Source: Erinaceus europaeus (Eukaryota > Chordata > Mammalia > Eulipotyphla > Erinaceidae). From it: a DNA stretch of 64,000 bases. The notes below the pieces were generated by a model, which was given only the letters and a program-made list of their open reading frames with translations, was not told where the DNA came from and did not search any database. The translations under genes were made by a program, and so were the position numbers. This document shows, piece after piece, positions 31,590-42,560 of the stretch; the stretch's first letter is position 1, and the number at the start of each line of letters is the position of its first letter. The stretch covers positions 65,419,254 to 65,483,253 of the forward strand of contig NC_080168.1 in assembly GCF_950295315.1 (NCBI RefSeq), read 5' to 3'.

Positions 31590-31992
31590 ACTGGACATGG
31601 GAACAACCTGTCCTCTTCCCCTTTGGCTAGAGGGAATTGGTTCACAATCTAACCACGGATATTAGGAGGGAGCCGGGGGTCTACTATAATGGGAAAGGAA
31701 GTGCAAAGAAGGGGATTTTGGCCAGGACAATGTGGCTATACTGAGAAACAGAGATTGAGGCTGGGAAGTCAAAGCTAATTTTGAAGAAAAACAAGTCATG
31801 GTTGTAGTCACACATAGACATGTAAAAGTCAGGGGTCTGTAGTCAGACTGGATTGATAGACATCAGTGAAAAGGCTACAATCAACTGGGCTATTTCTCAC
31901 AGTCCCTACTCTCCTTGTTGATATTTTTCTTCAAATTGGGCTAGTAACATCTCACTCTTTGTCTCTTGGAGCTGGGTCAATAGAAAGGTGTG

Positions 31993-32767
31993 TTAACGGG
32001 GTGGAGATAGCTTGGTTATTGCTGTTTCCATGAGTTTCTGAGTGAGGCCATGGACACAAGGTATAACACAGCAACCAAACACTATTAAAACTCCAGCTAC
32101 AAGACACAAAGAGGTTAGTGCAGAGGCTATAACATTTTTCCACTTACCAAACCATGACTCTAAGTGACTGGTGAAGGGATTGTCTTCTATTCCAGAATTT
32201 TCTGCTAATTCTTTTGCTAATTCTTTTGATCCATTAAGAGCCTGAGTGACAGATCCATCTGGGGCTGTGTTGTTAGGAATGAAAGTACAGTATTGATCTC
32301 CAAACAGGACACGTACTCCTCCTTTTTCTGCTAGAATCATATCTAAAACTATCCTATTTTGGAATGTCATCTGACTAGCTGCATCCACCTGTTCTGCTAA
32401 TCCAGCTATAGCTTCAACTGTATAGTTGATAAACCTCTGTTCATTATAATAAATATAACTGATCCAGTCAACATTTTTATTAATTATTACCCACCAAAAG
32501 AGTGATTCAAAGCCTGCTGCAATCTGGTTTCTTGCCTTGAGCTCATTTGGGATCCCTCTTGAGACTCCTATGGCATCTAAATAGTACTGTCAAAAGTGCC
32601 TAGTGGTCTGCTAGGGTCAAAGGAAGACTTTTTGTTGATAGTCTCTCTCTTCTCTCTGGGTGAGTATTCAGGTTGTCCCCTTTTTCATGTTGGGGGAACT
32701 TGAAATGCCAGGGTAAAGGGGATAGCCAGCTGAGTTAGGCTACAAATGCTGCTCCAGTTTTCTGGGA
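31993..32767 (-). pseudogene. env: Retroviral env remnant (SU end and TM)
   Basis: The minus-strand frame is open from about 32,579 to the stop at 31,993. It shows, in order: a post-fusion-peptide segment, a heptad-rich region, the conserved immunosuppressive-type motif region (QNRIVLDMILAEKGGV, about 32,330-32,380), an ectodomain tail, a hydrophobic transmembrane segment (about 32,050-32,110) and a short cytoplasmic tail. Two of the three cysteines expected in the CX6CC-type motif are replaced (by Arg and Tyr), so covalent SU-TM linkage would be lost. An in-frame TGA precedes the open part at about 32,590, and the SU remnant to its right is in another frame, with stops. Env proteins mediate virus entry and some have been co-opted in placenta; this one is clearly broken. 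Confidence 0.85.
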
Positions 32768-32800
32768 GGCTACAACCAACTGGGTTATTTCTTACATAGG

Positions 32801-33766
32801 GCAAGGTTGAGCATGGCTGCCACTGGCCAGCTTGATTGGTCAGTGTCATCTGCCACTTTAGGAGGCAAGCCCTTCCTTCTGACCTATTCCCAGGATGCTC
32901 TCTGCACTTGCCCTACCAGCCCCCCCCCCCCCATCAGGTTGGGATCATCTGTGAAACAGATGTCTGTCACCACCCAGGAAAAAATCATAGTGGTACCTTT
33001 CTCTGCTGAGTGGAGGATGTGGCTTCTACTTGCCAAAGGAGAAACATGTAGGAAATAATTTGGGGTGTCTCTGTGGGACTCATGAGCATATGGTCCTGTG
33101 GAGATTCAGCTTTGGGTTCTCGGCTCTACAAGACACATTCTTGATGGTGTTTCTTTCTGATAGCATCTGAGGGGCCCAGGAGTGCTTCGTTTGTGTGTGA
33201 ATTCCCCTGCACTCAGGCATCTGTCCCTTGTGGGTCACAGAGAGGACAAGCCTGCCCCTGCCAAGCTAGTCTGTGGCCTGGAAGAATATGGTCTCTGCTG
33301 GAAAAGGCGTTCTTGCAGCACTTGGGTATGTTAACACAGTGGCTGAAGTAGCTGATAAAAGCTGCAGGCAGTGGAAGACAAGCAGGGGCACATTGGCAGA
33401 GCCCTGCCTCCCATCTGGAGTTCCCAGCCTGCTGCATACCTGCCAGCCCATGTGAACAGGCCCAGCTTTGTGGAACATGGTGTGCCTGGGCTGAGCTTGC
33501 CACCCTGATAAGGCCCTGCCCAGTCTCACTCTGCAGTAGAACCTACATATCCACTGACCCATGCTTAATAGCATGTCTAGAACCTACTGAGGAGGTTTCC
33601 TTAGCAATCCTGCATTTTCCAGTGGCTTCCCTGCCCCACTTCTGCATGCTCCTGACGAGGCCTCTTTGCCCAGGCCCTTGTGGTCACACTGAGACCACAA
33701 GCCAGGGCCGGTCCTGGATTCACCTGCAGAGGCTGTGACCCAACCAAGAAACAGAGGCATTCTCAC
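32801..33766. other. Low-repeat sequence, no gene recognised
   Basis: A C-run at about 32,921-32,933 and short ORFs on both strands without domains. Confidence 0.4.
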
Positions 33767-33935
33767 ATAGCACTGCCCCAGTGTAACAGCACCCACCATG
33801 ATGAGCAAAGGCCACTACCTACACCTCTGCTTCCTCAGGGTGCATCTAGGCTTAGCTCACAGAGCGGTCTCTGGGAGGCAGTGTAGGAAGTGTTTGAAAT
33901 CCACCTGCTGGCCTTGCTCAGAAGAGGACGCCCAG
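33767..33935 (+). repeat. Inverted duplication, left arm
   Basis: Matches the reverse complement of 34,905-35,095 at most positions (by eye about 95%), apart from one ~22-bp segment missing from this arm near 33,868. Motifs shared: tgccccagtgtaacagcacc, gcttcctcagggtgcatcta and ctggccttgctcagaagagg. Confidence 0.88.
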
Positions 33936-34904
33936 GCCGAAGACATGGCTGTAGAGCAGCAGGAGCAGAGCTATGGGCAGGGAGCTCCCCTGGGCAGAGC
34001 AGGTCTTTCTCTCAGCCAGAATGAGAGCCGTGTTTACCGCAGCGCTCACCTCTTGAGTGTTCTAGAGCAGCTGGACAGGACCTCTGCAGGACAAACAGTA
34101 GTGGGGAGGGCAAGCCTCTCCCTTTTGCCCTCTGCCCCACTCCCAAGGTCAGGCTGCACTGTGCAGACCCCAGCAGCTCCTGCAGAGCCTTCCTGTGGGC
34201 AGTGTCCAGGCTGCTCCAAGGCCAGTCAGAAAGGCCTGCTGCTGGGGTGCAGACCCTTGGCTTCCTGCAAACTGCAGCTTTGTCAAAGCCACCCTCCCAA
34301 GCCCCTCGGCTGTGCCAGCCCCTTGCTCTTTTCACTGCACACTGGTTTTTCCTTGACATCACTCCCTAATGGGCTTGTATGTTTATCTGTTTAATGTCTG
34401 TAAGTTCCAAGAGAAGAACCTCCAGATGTTAAGCTTATAGACTAATTTTAAGACATTCACTCAACACAGAGTGCAGCCAGCTCAGCAGGGTGTGGACCCA
34501 GAGACAGTCAGGAACCGCTCTGGGCACAGAGGGCATAGGACATCCCTGCAGCTGGTCCCAATATAAGACTGATGTCCATTGTCCCCTGGACACACACACA
34601 CACCCTCCCCATGCACCTGCCCCAGGAGCAGACTTTCAAGTGTTTCCCAAGCCACATCCCCTGAAGTTTCACAAACCACTTCCCCACTTCCGGTGAATTT
34701 GAGTCCTGTCCTGTGAGGCATGTGACATACCATCTGCATCCTCAAGCTGGTGCCCACTTCTCTATGGCCTTGCAACAACCCTTTTTCTGCTGTGAAGTAA
34801 GCCCGTGCACATGACTCTCTGGCCTGTACAGAGCTCTCCCAAGTCCCTGGAGCCTGGGACACTCTTGTATATTTAAAAGAGCAATGCATATAAGTACCGC
34901 GCCA
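33936..34904. other. Spacer between inverted arms
   Basis: About 970 bases without a recognised repeat. A plus-strand ORF of 198 codons (33,798-34,394) starts inside the left arm and continues here; it has no recognisable domain, and shadow frames are also open. Confidence 0.4.
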
Positions 34905-35095
34905 CTGGGCGTCCTCCTCTGAGCAAGGCCAGCAGGTGGATGTCAAACACTTCCTACACTGCCTTCCAGAGAGGCTCTGTGGGACTTCCCAAGGCCGCTC
35001 TGTGAGCTAAGCCTAGATGCACCCTGAGGAAGCAGAGGTGTAGGTAGTGGCCTTTGCTCATCGTGGTGGGTGCTGTTACACTGGGGCAGTGCTAT
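34905..35095 (-). repeat. Inverted duplication, right arm
   Basis: Reverse-complement partner of 33,767-33,935. This arm keeps the ~22 bases absent from the left one (around 34,976-35,002). No TSD or terminal structure was seen, so it may be either a duplicated unique segment or two copies of an unnamed repeat. Confidence 0.88.
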
Positions 35096-35390
35096 CTGAG
35101 GCTCCCGGTGCTGGAGGGAGGCTGGCTTTGCACTGACTCTCATGCTCCTCCTTTCCCATCCCTGTGTGCTGGCTGGAAATGTGGAGACAGAGCAGCCATG
35201 GGTCACTGCCAGGTACTGGGCGATTCTGCCCACATGCAGTGCCCAGGCCCCTCCAGACCCCAAACAGTGGCCCTGCCTGCCCTGACAGACCAGCTTTCTC
35301 AGTGGAGGAAGTGGGAGCGTGGAAACTTGTGTTCCATGGATGCCAGTTGTGCGAAATTCTGATTCTGTGCCCATCAAAATGTTGTGTTGC
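35096..35390. other. No gene recognised
   Basis: Unassigned. Confidence 0.4.
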
Positions 35391-35560
35391 GGGACTGGGT
35401 AGTGACATACCCCATGCTAAAGGATCCAGATTCAAGCCTCTGGTCCTCACCTGCAGGGGAAGAAGCTTCACAAGTGGTAGAATAATGCTTCAGGTCTTTC
35501 TCTTTCCCCCTACCCATTTCTCTTTGTCTCTATAAGAGAAAAGAAAGAAAATTTCTCTGT
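35391..35560 (+). mobile_element. tRNA-derived SINE
   Basis: gggactgggtagtgacatac head, B-box-like gattcaagcctc, gaagcttcacaagtggtaga, CT stretch and short A-rich tail. Confidence 0.78.
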
Positions 35561-35644
35561 TAAGTGGAAAGAGAAGGTTGTATTGGGAACCAGCCAGTGC
35601 ACTTTGCCAGCATTGTCCCTGTTAGTGCATGACCTGTATAGCTG

Positions 35645-35646
<2 letters not shown>

Positions 35647-35700
<54 letters not shown>
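35647..35700. repeat. (GT)n microsatellite
   Basis: About 27 uninterrupted GT units. Confidence 0.95.
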
Positions 35701-35701
<1 letters not shown>

Positions 35702-36074
35702 GCTGCACATGGAGACACTGTGCAAACAGACAGCAGCTAGAGTAGCAGGGCCTTGGGGAGTAACACCTTGACAGAAGGTATTTGCTAGAAGCTGAGGCCT
35801 GTTGTCCACTGTCCCTGCTGGAATGTGTATGAGGAAGCTGTCTTCGCTCAGGCTGCTCCAGAGATGACCTTGTTGGGGGCTGTGAGGGTGGCAAGAAGGC
35901 TCCATCCTCATGACCTCCTCCCTCCCATTTTCGCCACTCACACCATGATCACATGCAGCAGAGTCTCCCAGGAGAATTCCCAGGGGCAGGGACATCACTG
36001 TGTGTAGTTGGGGCAGATCTACCCTGGGGTCACGGGTAGTTGAAAGCTCTGAGCCTGTCCTCCTGGAGGTGTTT
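35701..36074. other. No gene recognised
   Basis: Unassigned. Confidence 0.4.
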
Positions 36075-36228
36075 ATTTAGTAATGAGGCAAATGCATTTT
36101 ATTTAGTTATGTATTCATGTAGTTATGGGGGATCAGACCATCACTCTGGTACATGTGATGCCAGGGCTCAAACTCAAGACCTCAAGCTTCAGAGCCCAAC
36201 ACTTTGCCTGCTGTGCCACCTCCCAGGT
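36075..36228 (-). mobile_element. Old tRNA-derived SINE
   Basis: ttttatttagttatgtattc tail, B-box complement gggctcaaactcaagacctc, and head complement gctgtgccacctcccagg. Confidence 0.6.
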
Positions 36229-36824
36229 AATGTCATGTGCATTTCTAATTTATCAAGGATTTTGGTCTAAGGGTGATAACCTTAACTTAGGTGACAGAAC
36301 AACACACTCTGAATCAAAATGAGGGTGGGGTGGGGGTTCGAGAGACCCCCAGTGGCTTCATCCATAGCCCCATAGCTCAGTGGGAGCTCTGGCACTTGGT
36401 GCTGAGGCCTGTCCCTGCGTCTCAAAATCCTTCCCACTCAGGATATTCTGTGGGTGTCAGTCGGAAACCCAGGGCCCCCTACCAGAGCCTGAGCAGGAGC
36501 GTTTTAAAGCCTTGCTCAGAGACCTACCTGTAACAGAGACTTGTCTCTTGGGAGAGCTTCAGGCGGCATGCCTTCCCTGCTCTGGTCAGCTCCCGTCTTG
36601 AAGCACAGGGCGTGGTGCTTGCCTTTCTGTGGTCCACTGTGAGATGAGTTGGTGTGAACAGTCCAGCTTGCTCTACTAGCCAGGCAGAAAGGACAGTGTT
36701 TGATTACTGTTTGCCTCTGTCCTGATCATGTTGTACCCAGTCCTGCAAATACCCACCACCCTGCCAAGACACACTTGACAGAACATATTCCCTCTGCCTG
36801 TGTGGCCTTGTGAGACACTGATTT
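36229..36824. other. No gene recognised
   Basis: Unassigned. Confidence 0.4.
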
Positions 36825-36940
36825 CTTTTTTACCAGAGCACTGCTTAGCTCTGGTTTATGGTGGTGTGGGGGATTGAACCTGGGACTTTGGAGCCTCAGG
36901 CATGAGAGTCTGCATAACCATTATGCTATCTACCCCCACT
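36825..36940 (-). mobile_element. tRNA-SINE, second subfamily
   Basis: ccagagcactgcttagctct, ggggattgaacctgggact (B-box complement) and taaccattatgctatctacc (A-box complement): the reverse of the copy at 20,844. Confidence 0.8.
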
Positions 36941-37611
36941 ACTGCTTTAGTAGTGCACTTCAGCTCCCCCAGAACATTCCAGAAACCCTGAAACACTGCA
37001 GCCCTCCCCCCCCCCCCCAGCCAGGGGTTTGGGGCGTGGGGGTGGGGACAACACAGATGTGACTCCTCACTGTGGCTTGTGTAGAAGAGGCCACCTTCTG
37101 ACCTTTTCCTGCCCCTGCCCCTGCCCCTGCCTCTGCCCCAGCCTTAGCCTCCCACCTCCTGAGGAGTCCTGGGGTCTCTCCATTCACTGTGAAAAACAGG
37201 ATGACCCCAGGAGGCAAGGATAACACCCCTGAGCCAAGAAGTGAGAAAAGGTCTTTGTGAAAACTCCACACTCTGCATCCCTTCAGAAGACAGCTCTTTG
37301 CCTATCAGGGGTCAGTCTGAGGACACAGACTTGGGGGTAGGAGGGGCACTGCACTATGTGTCTTCCGCCGCCCCCCCCCCCACACACACACACAGATATT
37401 TGGAGTCCCTTAAGCAACCAAGATGGGCAACCAAGAACCTGGGAGGTTCTGCCCAGAGGTTGTGATAAGCCACACTGTAGTGTAGCTGACTGGGGCAAGA
37501 TGTGTGCATGGGGTCAGGGCTTCTACTCAGTGGTTGCCAAAAGGCACAACAGACAGTCAATAGTTGTCCCATCAGTTTGTCTAGTAAACAGTCAATGAAA
37601 TACAGAGCTTC
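36941..37611. other. No gene; C-runs and repeats of cctgcc
   Basis: Poly(C) at about 37,006-37,018 and 37,370-37,381 (the latter followed by (CA)n), and (CCCCTG)n-like repeats at about 37,110-37,140. No coding signature. Confidence 0.5.
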
Positions 37612-37746
37612 TTGGGCCAGTGAAACAGCTCATCTAGACAGTGCCTGCTTTGCCACATGCACCACCCAGGTTTGAGCCCAGCCCCCACTACAGGGAAGGG
37701 AGCTTCATGCTATGTGCTCTCTCTCTTCCTCCCTCTCTCATTCTTG

Positions 37747-37779
<33 letters not shown>

Positions 37780-37785
37780 TTATCA
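37612..37785 (+). mobile_element. SINE variant ending in (GT)n
   Basis: cttgggccagtgaaacagct head, aggtttgagcccagcccc B-box region, CT stretch and (GT)n at 37,747-37,778. Confidence 0.6.
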
Positions 37786-38384
37786 AAAAAGGAGGAGAAA
37801 AGAATTAAGTGCCATAAGTGCTATCTGTCCTATCAGCCTGTGAAAGTTTCTTTCTGCTTTGCTATATATAGCAGAATGCAGAAGGCTGCAACGCTTCTAA
37901 GTGGTATCTCCTGAATGGAGTCTCGAGTCGTGGATGGCTGGTTTCAGACCTGGACATTATAGCACGTGTGATGTCACCACACCAACCTTTACATTCAGAG
38001 ACACACAGAGAGGGAGAGAGAGTCCCCACAGCATCAGAGCCTCTTCCCCCCCCCCCTCCCAGTTCATGCAAGGACATGTGGCCATATGCAGTCTTGCTAA
38101 GACCTCAGGATATGTGCCCCAAAGGTAGGCCCAGGATCTAAAATATGGACATTTGCTCTCTTAACCCTTCTTTTGCCAAGGGCATTTTAGCTACTTGGAA
38201 CGTAATTCACAGGTCATACAAAAATAGCTTAAAAACCAGCATTCAGTGTTGTGAATAAACCTCCTAGACTGACTGAATTTCGAGCCTCCACCTCACCTGC
38301 TGTGATTGCCTTGACAGGACCAGACCAAATGATAGGGCCTGTGGGTCGAATGTCTCTCACCCCTGTCTGACCAGAAAGTGTTGC
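37786..38384. other. No gene recognised
   Basis: Unassigned. Confidence 0.4.
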
Positions 38385-38570
38385 TAATAGGCTGGAAAAT
38401 AGCTCACCCGGCTAGTGTGCCTACTCTGCCAGGCATGGAAACCAGGTTCAAGCCTGACTCCCTAAGCCCCCCAGTCCCTGAATTAGAGGAAGCCTTGATC
38501 CTCTGGTGTCTTTCCCTTGCTTATCTAGAAAAGTCATCCTGGACCTGGGAATCCTCAGCAGCCATGTAGG
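38385..38570 (+). mobile_element. SINE variant
   Basis: ggctggaaaatagctcaccc head and accaggttcaagcctgactc B-box region, the same subfamily as 37,612. Confidence 0.5.
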
Positions 38571-38572
38571 AG

Positions 38573-38790
38573 AGGTGGGGGGTGGGCAGGAAGAGAGGAA
38601 GGGAGAAGAAGAGGAAGAGGGGGAGAGGGAGAGAGGGGGGTGAGAGAAGGGGAGGGAGAATGAAGGAGAGGAGGACAGAGGAGAGGGAGGAGGAGGGGGA
38701 GAAGGATAGGAGGGGGAGAGGGGAAAGAAGCGGAAGTGAGGGGCAGGGGGAGGGGGAGGAGGGAAATGAGGAGAGGGAGAGAGAGGCTTT
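38573..38790. repeat. Polypurine (GGA/GA)n tract
   Basis: About 215 bases of almost pure G and A on the plus strand, with many gggaga/ggagga motifs. Long ORFs on the opposite strand here (Pro/Ser-rich) are compositional. Confidence 0.92.
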
Positions 38791-40196
38791 ACAGGCATGA
38801 AGATCCCCTTCTCTGCTATTCTTCAAGCTTCGGGCCTCTGGTTTGAAAGAGTTTTCTCCCTGAATGAGGCCTGTCCCCCTTCCCAGGAGCTGCACCCAGC
38901 CCCTGGAGGCTGGCCATGAACATTGCTCTTCCTCCTCACCCCTCCTGCCCTGGGCACTTCCTCCTGCCTGCTGCTGTGGTTGCCAAGTGCTGTGAGGGCA
39001 GGGCCATGGAATTGCACTCCAGGTCCCTTGGTCTGTTTGCCTAGGGTGGAGTGAAGTCTTCTCAGCAGACTGCCCTGTGCTCCTGAAGCTCCTAGAGCTC
39101 CTGGATCATTACCCTCTTATGTGGCTGGGCACTGTGGCCACTACAGAGAGCTTCACCTCACCAGGGATTGACATTCTTAATGTAGGCTGACCCACTCACT
39201 GATCCATATCTGTTCTAGCGCCTCTGTCCTACAGGTGGAAGATAACGGTCATAAGACAAGTGAATTAGCATGCATCTACTTAGTGATTGAGTGTAGACTA
39301 CCATCTACATGTTATACCTGCATCTCCCATGATCTATTCATCCAATTACTCATCCATCTCTTTAGCATCCATCCATCCAGTTTGTCCATCTGTCTATTTC
39401 CTTTTATCTACCACTCATCCATTCACTTACATTTTGTTGTTGGAAAAGTCATGATACATTTTTGCATAGAAAGAATGTCATTACTTTTTTGACAACCTAA
39501 CACATACCTGCATGTATCACTTATCCTCCCCTCATGCACCCGCCGTCATATTCAATCCTCCATCTTCCCTATGCCATGCTAGGTGTTTATCTGCAAACAT
39601 AAGGAAGAGCCAGCTACAGTGCCTGCCCTTGGGGTCTGTTCCCCTTGAGTGATACTGACCCAGTCTCCATGCTGAGGTTTGTGGGCTCTTTCGCTAAAAA
39701 TCCTTGATGTAGGATATAACATTCTCATAGCTTCTACCTCCTCCCCTCCCTCTCCTAAGCAGAACTATGGTATTGCTCCCCATAATCCTAAGCATTCTGC
39801 CCTAGGAGGGTCTGATGGGGAGTGGAGCCAGGCAGTATAGGCCCACAGGGAGGAGAAGCCTTCCCCAGTCCTTTATACAAGGTGAGGCCAGCTCTCCCTC
39901 TCCTTCCCAGATCTAGCTCCCTGTGGGCTCCCCTTCTGGGCTGCTGCTGAAGACAGACACACACACCTGTGGAGTTCTGGTGTTCGCAGTGACTCACTGC
40001 TCTTTTCTGTGAATAAGGAAATGGCAGACCATGGTCTGGGGGAGCTACAGAGTTTCCAGAGTGGTGACGGCCCACAGTCAGCAGTTAGCTGCCAATCCAG
40101 TGTAGCCTCTGGATGGGGTTGGAGAGGGGCCTTGTGAGGCTGCCTGCAGGGGGTACACACCTGCTGGGAAGCTTTGGTTTCCAAGCTCCCTCTTAG
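38791..40196. other. Low-repeat sequence, no gene recognised
   Basis: Contains a degenerate (ATCC)n stretch at about 39,335-39,425. No ORF with a domain. Confidence 0.4.
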
Positions 40197-40458
40197 GGGG
40201 CTGGGCAGTGGTGCACCCAGTTGAGCACACAGGTTACCATGCCCAAGGACCCAGGTTCAAGCCTCTACTCCCCTACCTGTAGGGGGGAGGCTTTACAAGT
40301 AGAAAAGCAAGTCTGCAGGTGTCTCCCCCCTTTTCTCTCAATTCCTCTCTGTCTTATCAAAATAAAAAAATAAAAAGGAAACATACCCTCCAGGAGTGGT
40401 GGATTCATAGTGCTGGCACTGAGCCCTGGGGATGGGCTAGGTAGCAATTAAAAAAAGT
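40197..40458 (+). mobile_element. tRNA-derived SINE, long form
   Basis: ggggctgggcagtggtgcac head, B box ggttcaagcctc, CT stretch, (AAAT)n, then long-form gtgctggcactgagccctgg. Confidence 0.85.
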
Positions 40459-41854
40459 GAATTAGTTAAACACCAAGGGCATCTTATCCACATGATCTGT
40501 ATTATGTTCTGTGAGATGTAACTTGTGGGAAAGTGAACATATCGTAAATACAATAACTTGAAGGTGTGAGCTGGTCTTAGATTCCAGTTACCCAATCAAA
40601 ATTCCAGATGTTAGGGCCACCTCGTAAAGCTCTGCTCCCAATCAGTCCTGTATGTTGTTCCTCAAAAGTAGTCATTACACTGACTTCTGATAGTGACAAA
40701 TCAGCTAGATTCAGACCTGGACTAGCTTTGCCAAGTTGGGAAGTTCCTCTAGGTGAGATGATGTAGCAATCCGTCTGTTGGATGTGTGTATGTGTGTGTG
40801 TGTTGGAACACCTCTCCCATCTGAAGCGTGGCCTCTCAGAAGCCCACTTCTCAGGGTAGAATGGAGCCCCAGGAAGAGGGAGGTACTCAGGAAGGGCTGC
40901 TTCTACCCTCAGGAGAGAGAATGGGGGGCCTCTTTAACCATCATGAGTGCTGTGGAAGGTGAGCCTGCATCTGCACGTGAGCCTAGAGGCAGAGGGCCAT
41001 TGGAGCAGCCACCAAGGACAGGGAGGAAGACCTTGTGCTCCTGAGAGAGAGCCATGGGAGCCTCCATGCCTACAGGTGGCCACAGAGACCTAAACCCCAG
41101 CCCTGGGTGACTGCACCCTGGGGTGTGGCTTGTCTGTTGCTTTCTTTCTGGTGCTATTTGAGCAAAAGAATTTGTTCCTAAGAGTGTGGGAGGCTCTGCC
41201 AAGCCTTTCCTCTGACACCAAGAGCTCATCGTCACGCTGGCAAACGTGGTGCCAGCAATGGAACACATCTGGCCTGAACTAGAGAGTGCTCCTGAGCAGT
41301 TCCCCTCATCTGTCCCTGAGCCACTCCTCTGTCAGCCTGGGGTTGTGATGGCCCATTTCCTCATTGGCAAACTGGTGGCACAGTACACAACAGAAGGAAG
41401 CGCTCTCATGAAGAAATGCAGGGTGGTAAATTGTGGGGTAAGACGGCCCCCTCTGCCAGCTGGCTGGGCATCTGACATGGCCAGGGATGGATGGCCTGGG
41501 CACCTGGCCAGCCTGGCACCATGTCCACTCTGGGATGGGCAAAATCCAGCGTCTGGGGCCGGTGCTGAAGACCTCCAAGCGTGAAGTCTGGCCACTCGCA
41601 AATATTAGCAGAAAGATAGGATCATCAATGTGATTATGAGAAACTTCCAACTCAAAAAGTGCATGAGGAGAGCCAGGTTAAGTGTGCCTGTGACTCTAAA
41701 GCACTCCCACTGTTTGGGGAGGGTGTGGGTGCCAAGGAGCAGGGTTGCATTTCTCCAGCAAATCATCCAGAAATGTTTGTTTTCATGTTTGATCTGCAGC
41801 TGTGGAGCAACAGAATCCTGTCTGCCTTTTTCTTCTTTGCTTGCTTGTGTTCTT
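40459..41854. other. Low-repeat sequence, no gene recognised
   Basis: Short (GT)n at about 40,784-40,802. Overlapping ORFs of 88-119 codons on both strands around 40,900-41,650, without recognisable domains. Confidence 0.4.
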
Positions 41855-41917
41855 TTGCGTGGATCCATGTGCTTCATACTATGTGCACTTAACTGAGTGT
41901 ACCACCACCCAGCCCCC
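41855..41917 (-). mobile_element. SINE head fragment
   Basis: gtgcacttaactgagtgtac and caccacccagccccc: head-only remnant of a minus-strand SINE. Confidence 0.7.
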
Positions 41918-41919
41918 CA

Positions 41920-42102
41920 CTTGTGTTCTTTTGGTAGAGACAACTCTATAGAAATTGGGAGGAAATGGAGGGAGAGAGGAAGAGAGACACCTACAGCACT
42001 GCTTATGAAGCTTCCCCCTTGGAGGTGGGCAACCGGGGGATTGAACCCGGGTCCTTGTGCATGGTAATGTCTGCTTTACTGGGTTGCAACTCCCCAGTCC
42101 CC
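41920..42102 (-). mobile_element. tRNA-derived SINE
   Basis: gagagaggaagagagacacc, tatgaagcttccccctt, gattgaacccgggtcc and the reversed head ending ccccagtcccc. Confidence 0.82.
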
Positions 42103-42423
42103 AGGATCATGTCTTTACTCCCAAGATGAGGTTGAGGGAGTAATTGCACCACTAGGTAAACATGTGAAGCCCTAGAAGGAAACTGGCTATTGAGGATGGC
42201 ACCTGGCTGCACACTCAGTGCCTTTGTGCTCCTGGACTTCTGATGGCCACCAGGCAGTGGGCCAGACAGACAGACAGAGTCAGCAAGGGTCCCTGTGGCC
42301 CAGGCGATGTCAGCAGAAAAAGCAGAAAACAAATGAAAACCTGAACACCTGGCAAAGCTTTTTCCTTTTTTTCCCTCATCACCTCTGGGAGTCAGAAGAA
42401 TTTAATTTCTGTGATTAACATAT

Positions 42424-42560
42424 AAGATTTTCTGAGACTGTGTATTGATGAGAAAGAGAAAACCAGAGCATCTCTGTGGCACATGTGAGGCTGGGGATCA
42501 AGCTCTGAGCCTTATGCCTGCAAGTCCTGGTCTCCACCTCTGTACCCCTCCAGTGCTGTC
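42424..42560 (-). mobile_element. Old tRNA-derived SINE
   Basis: gatgagaaagagaaaacc, agagcatctctgtggcacat and the B-box complement gatcaagctctgagcc. Confidence 0.5.

Larger units (their letters stand above)
31291..31901 (-). repeat. 3' LTR of the endogenous retrovirus
   Basis: In minus orientation it begins TGTGAGAAATAGCCCAGTTG and ends TTTCCCACA, with a TATA-box-like tgtataaaacc near the U3/R junction. It is lengthened by a (CA)n at 31,376-31,419 and by the 113-bp retrotransposon insertion with its duplication. The polypurine-like aaggagagtaggga lies immediately upstream on the minus strand. Confidence 0.8.
31291..32796 (-). mobile_element. Internally deleted endogenous retrovirus
   Basis: Minus-strand gammaretrovirus-like provirus flanked by a 4-bp direct repeat TAGG (31,287-31,290 and 32,797-32,800), with TG...CA termini on the minus strand. 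Left to right it holds the 3' LTR (31,291-31,901), a polypurine-tract-like run just right of it, a broken env, and at the far right only about 29 bases matching the start of the LTR (32,768-32,796). Gag, pol and nearly all of the 5' LTR are missing. Non-functional. Confidence 0.85.

Noticed and set aside
35510..35998. 162-codon minus-strand ORF
   Set aside because: Its core is a poly(His-Thr) run encoded by (GT)n.
38448..38895. Pro/Ser-rich minus-strand ORFs
   Set aside because: They are the translation of the polypurine tract on the other strand.
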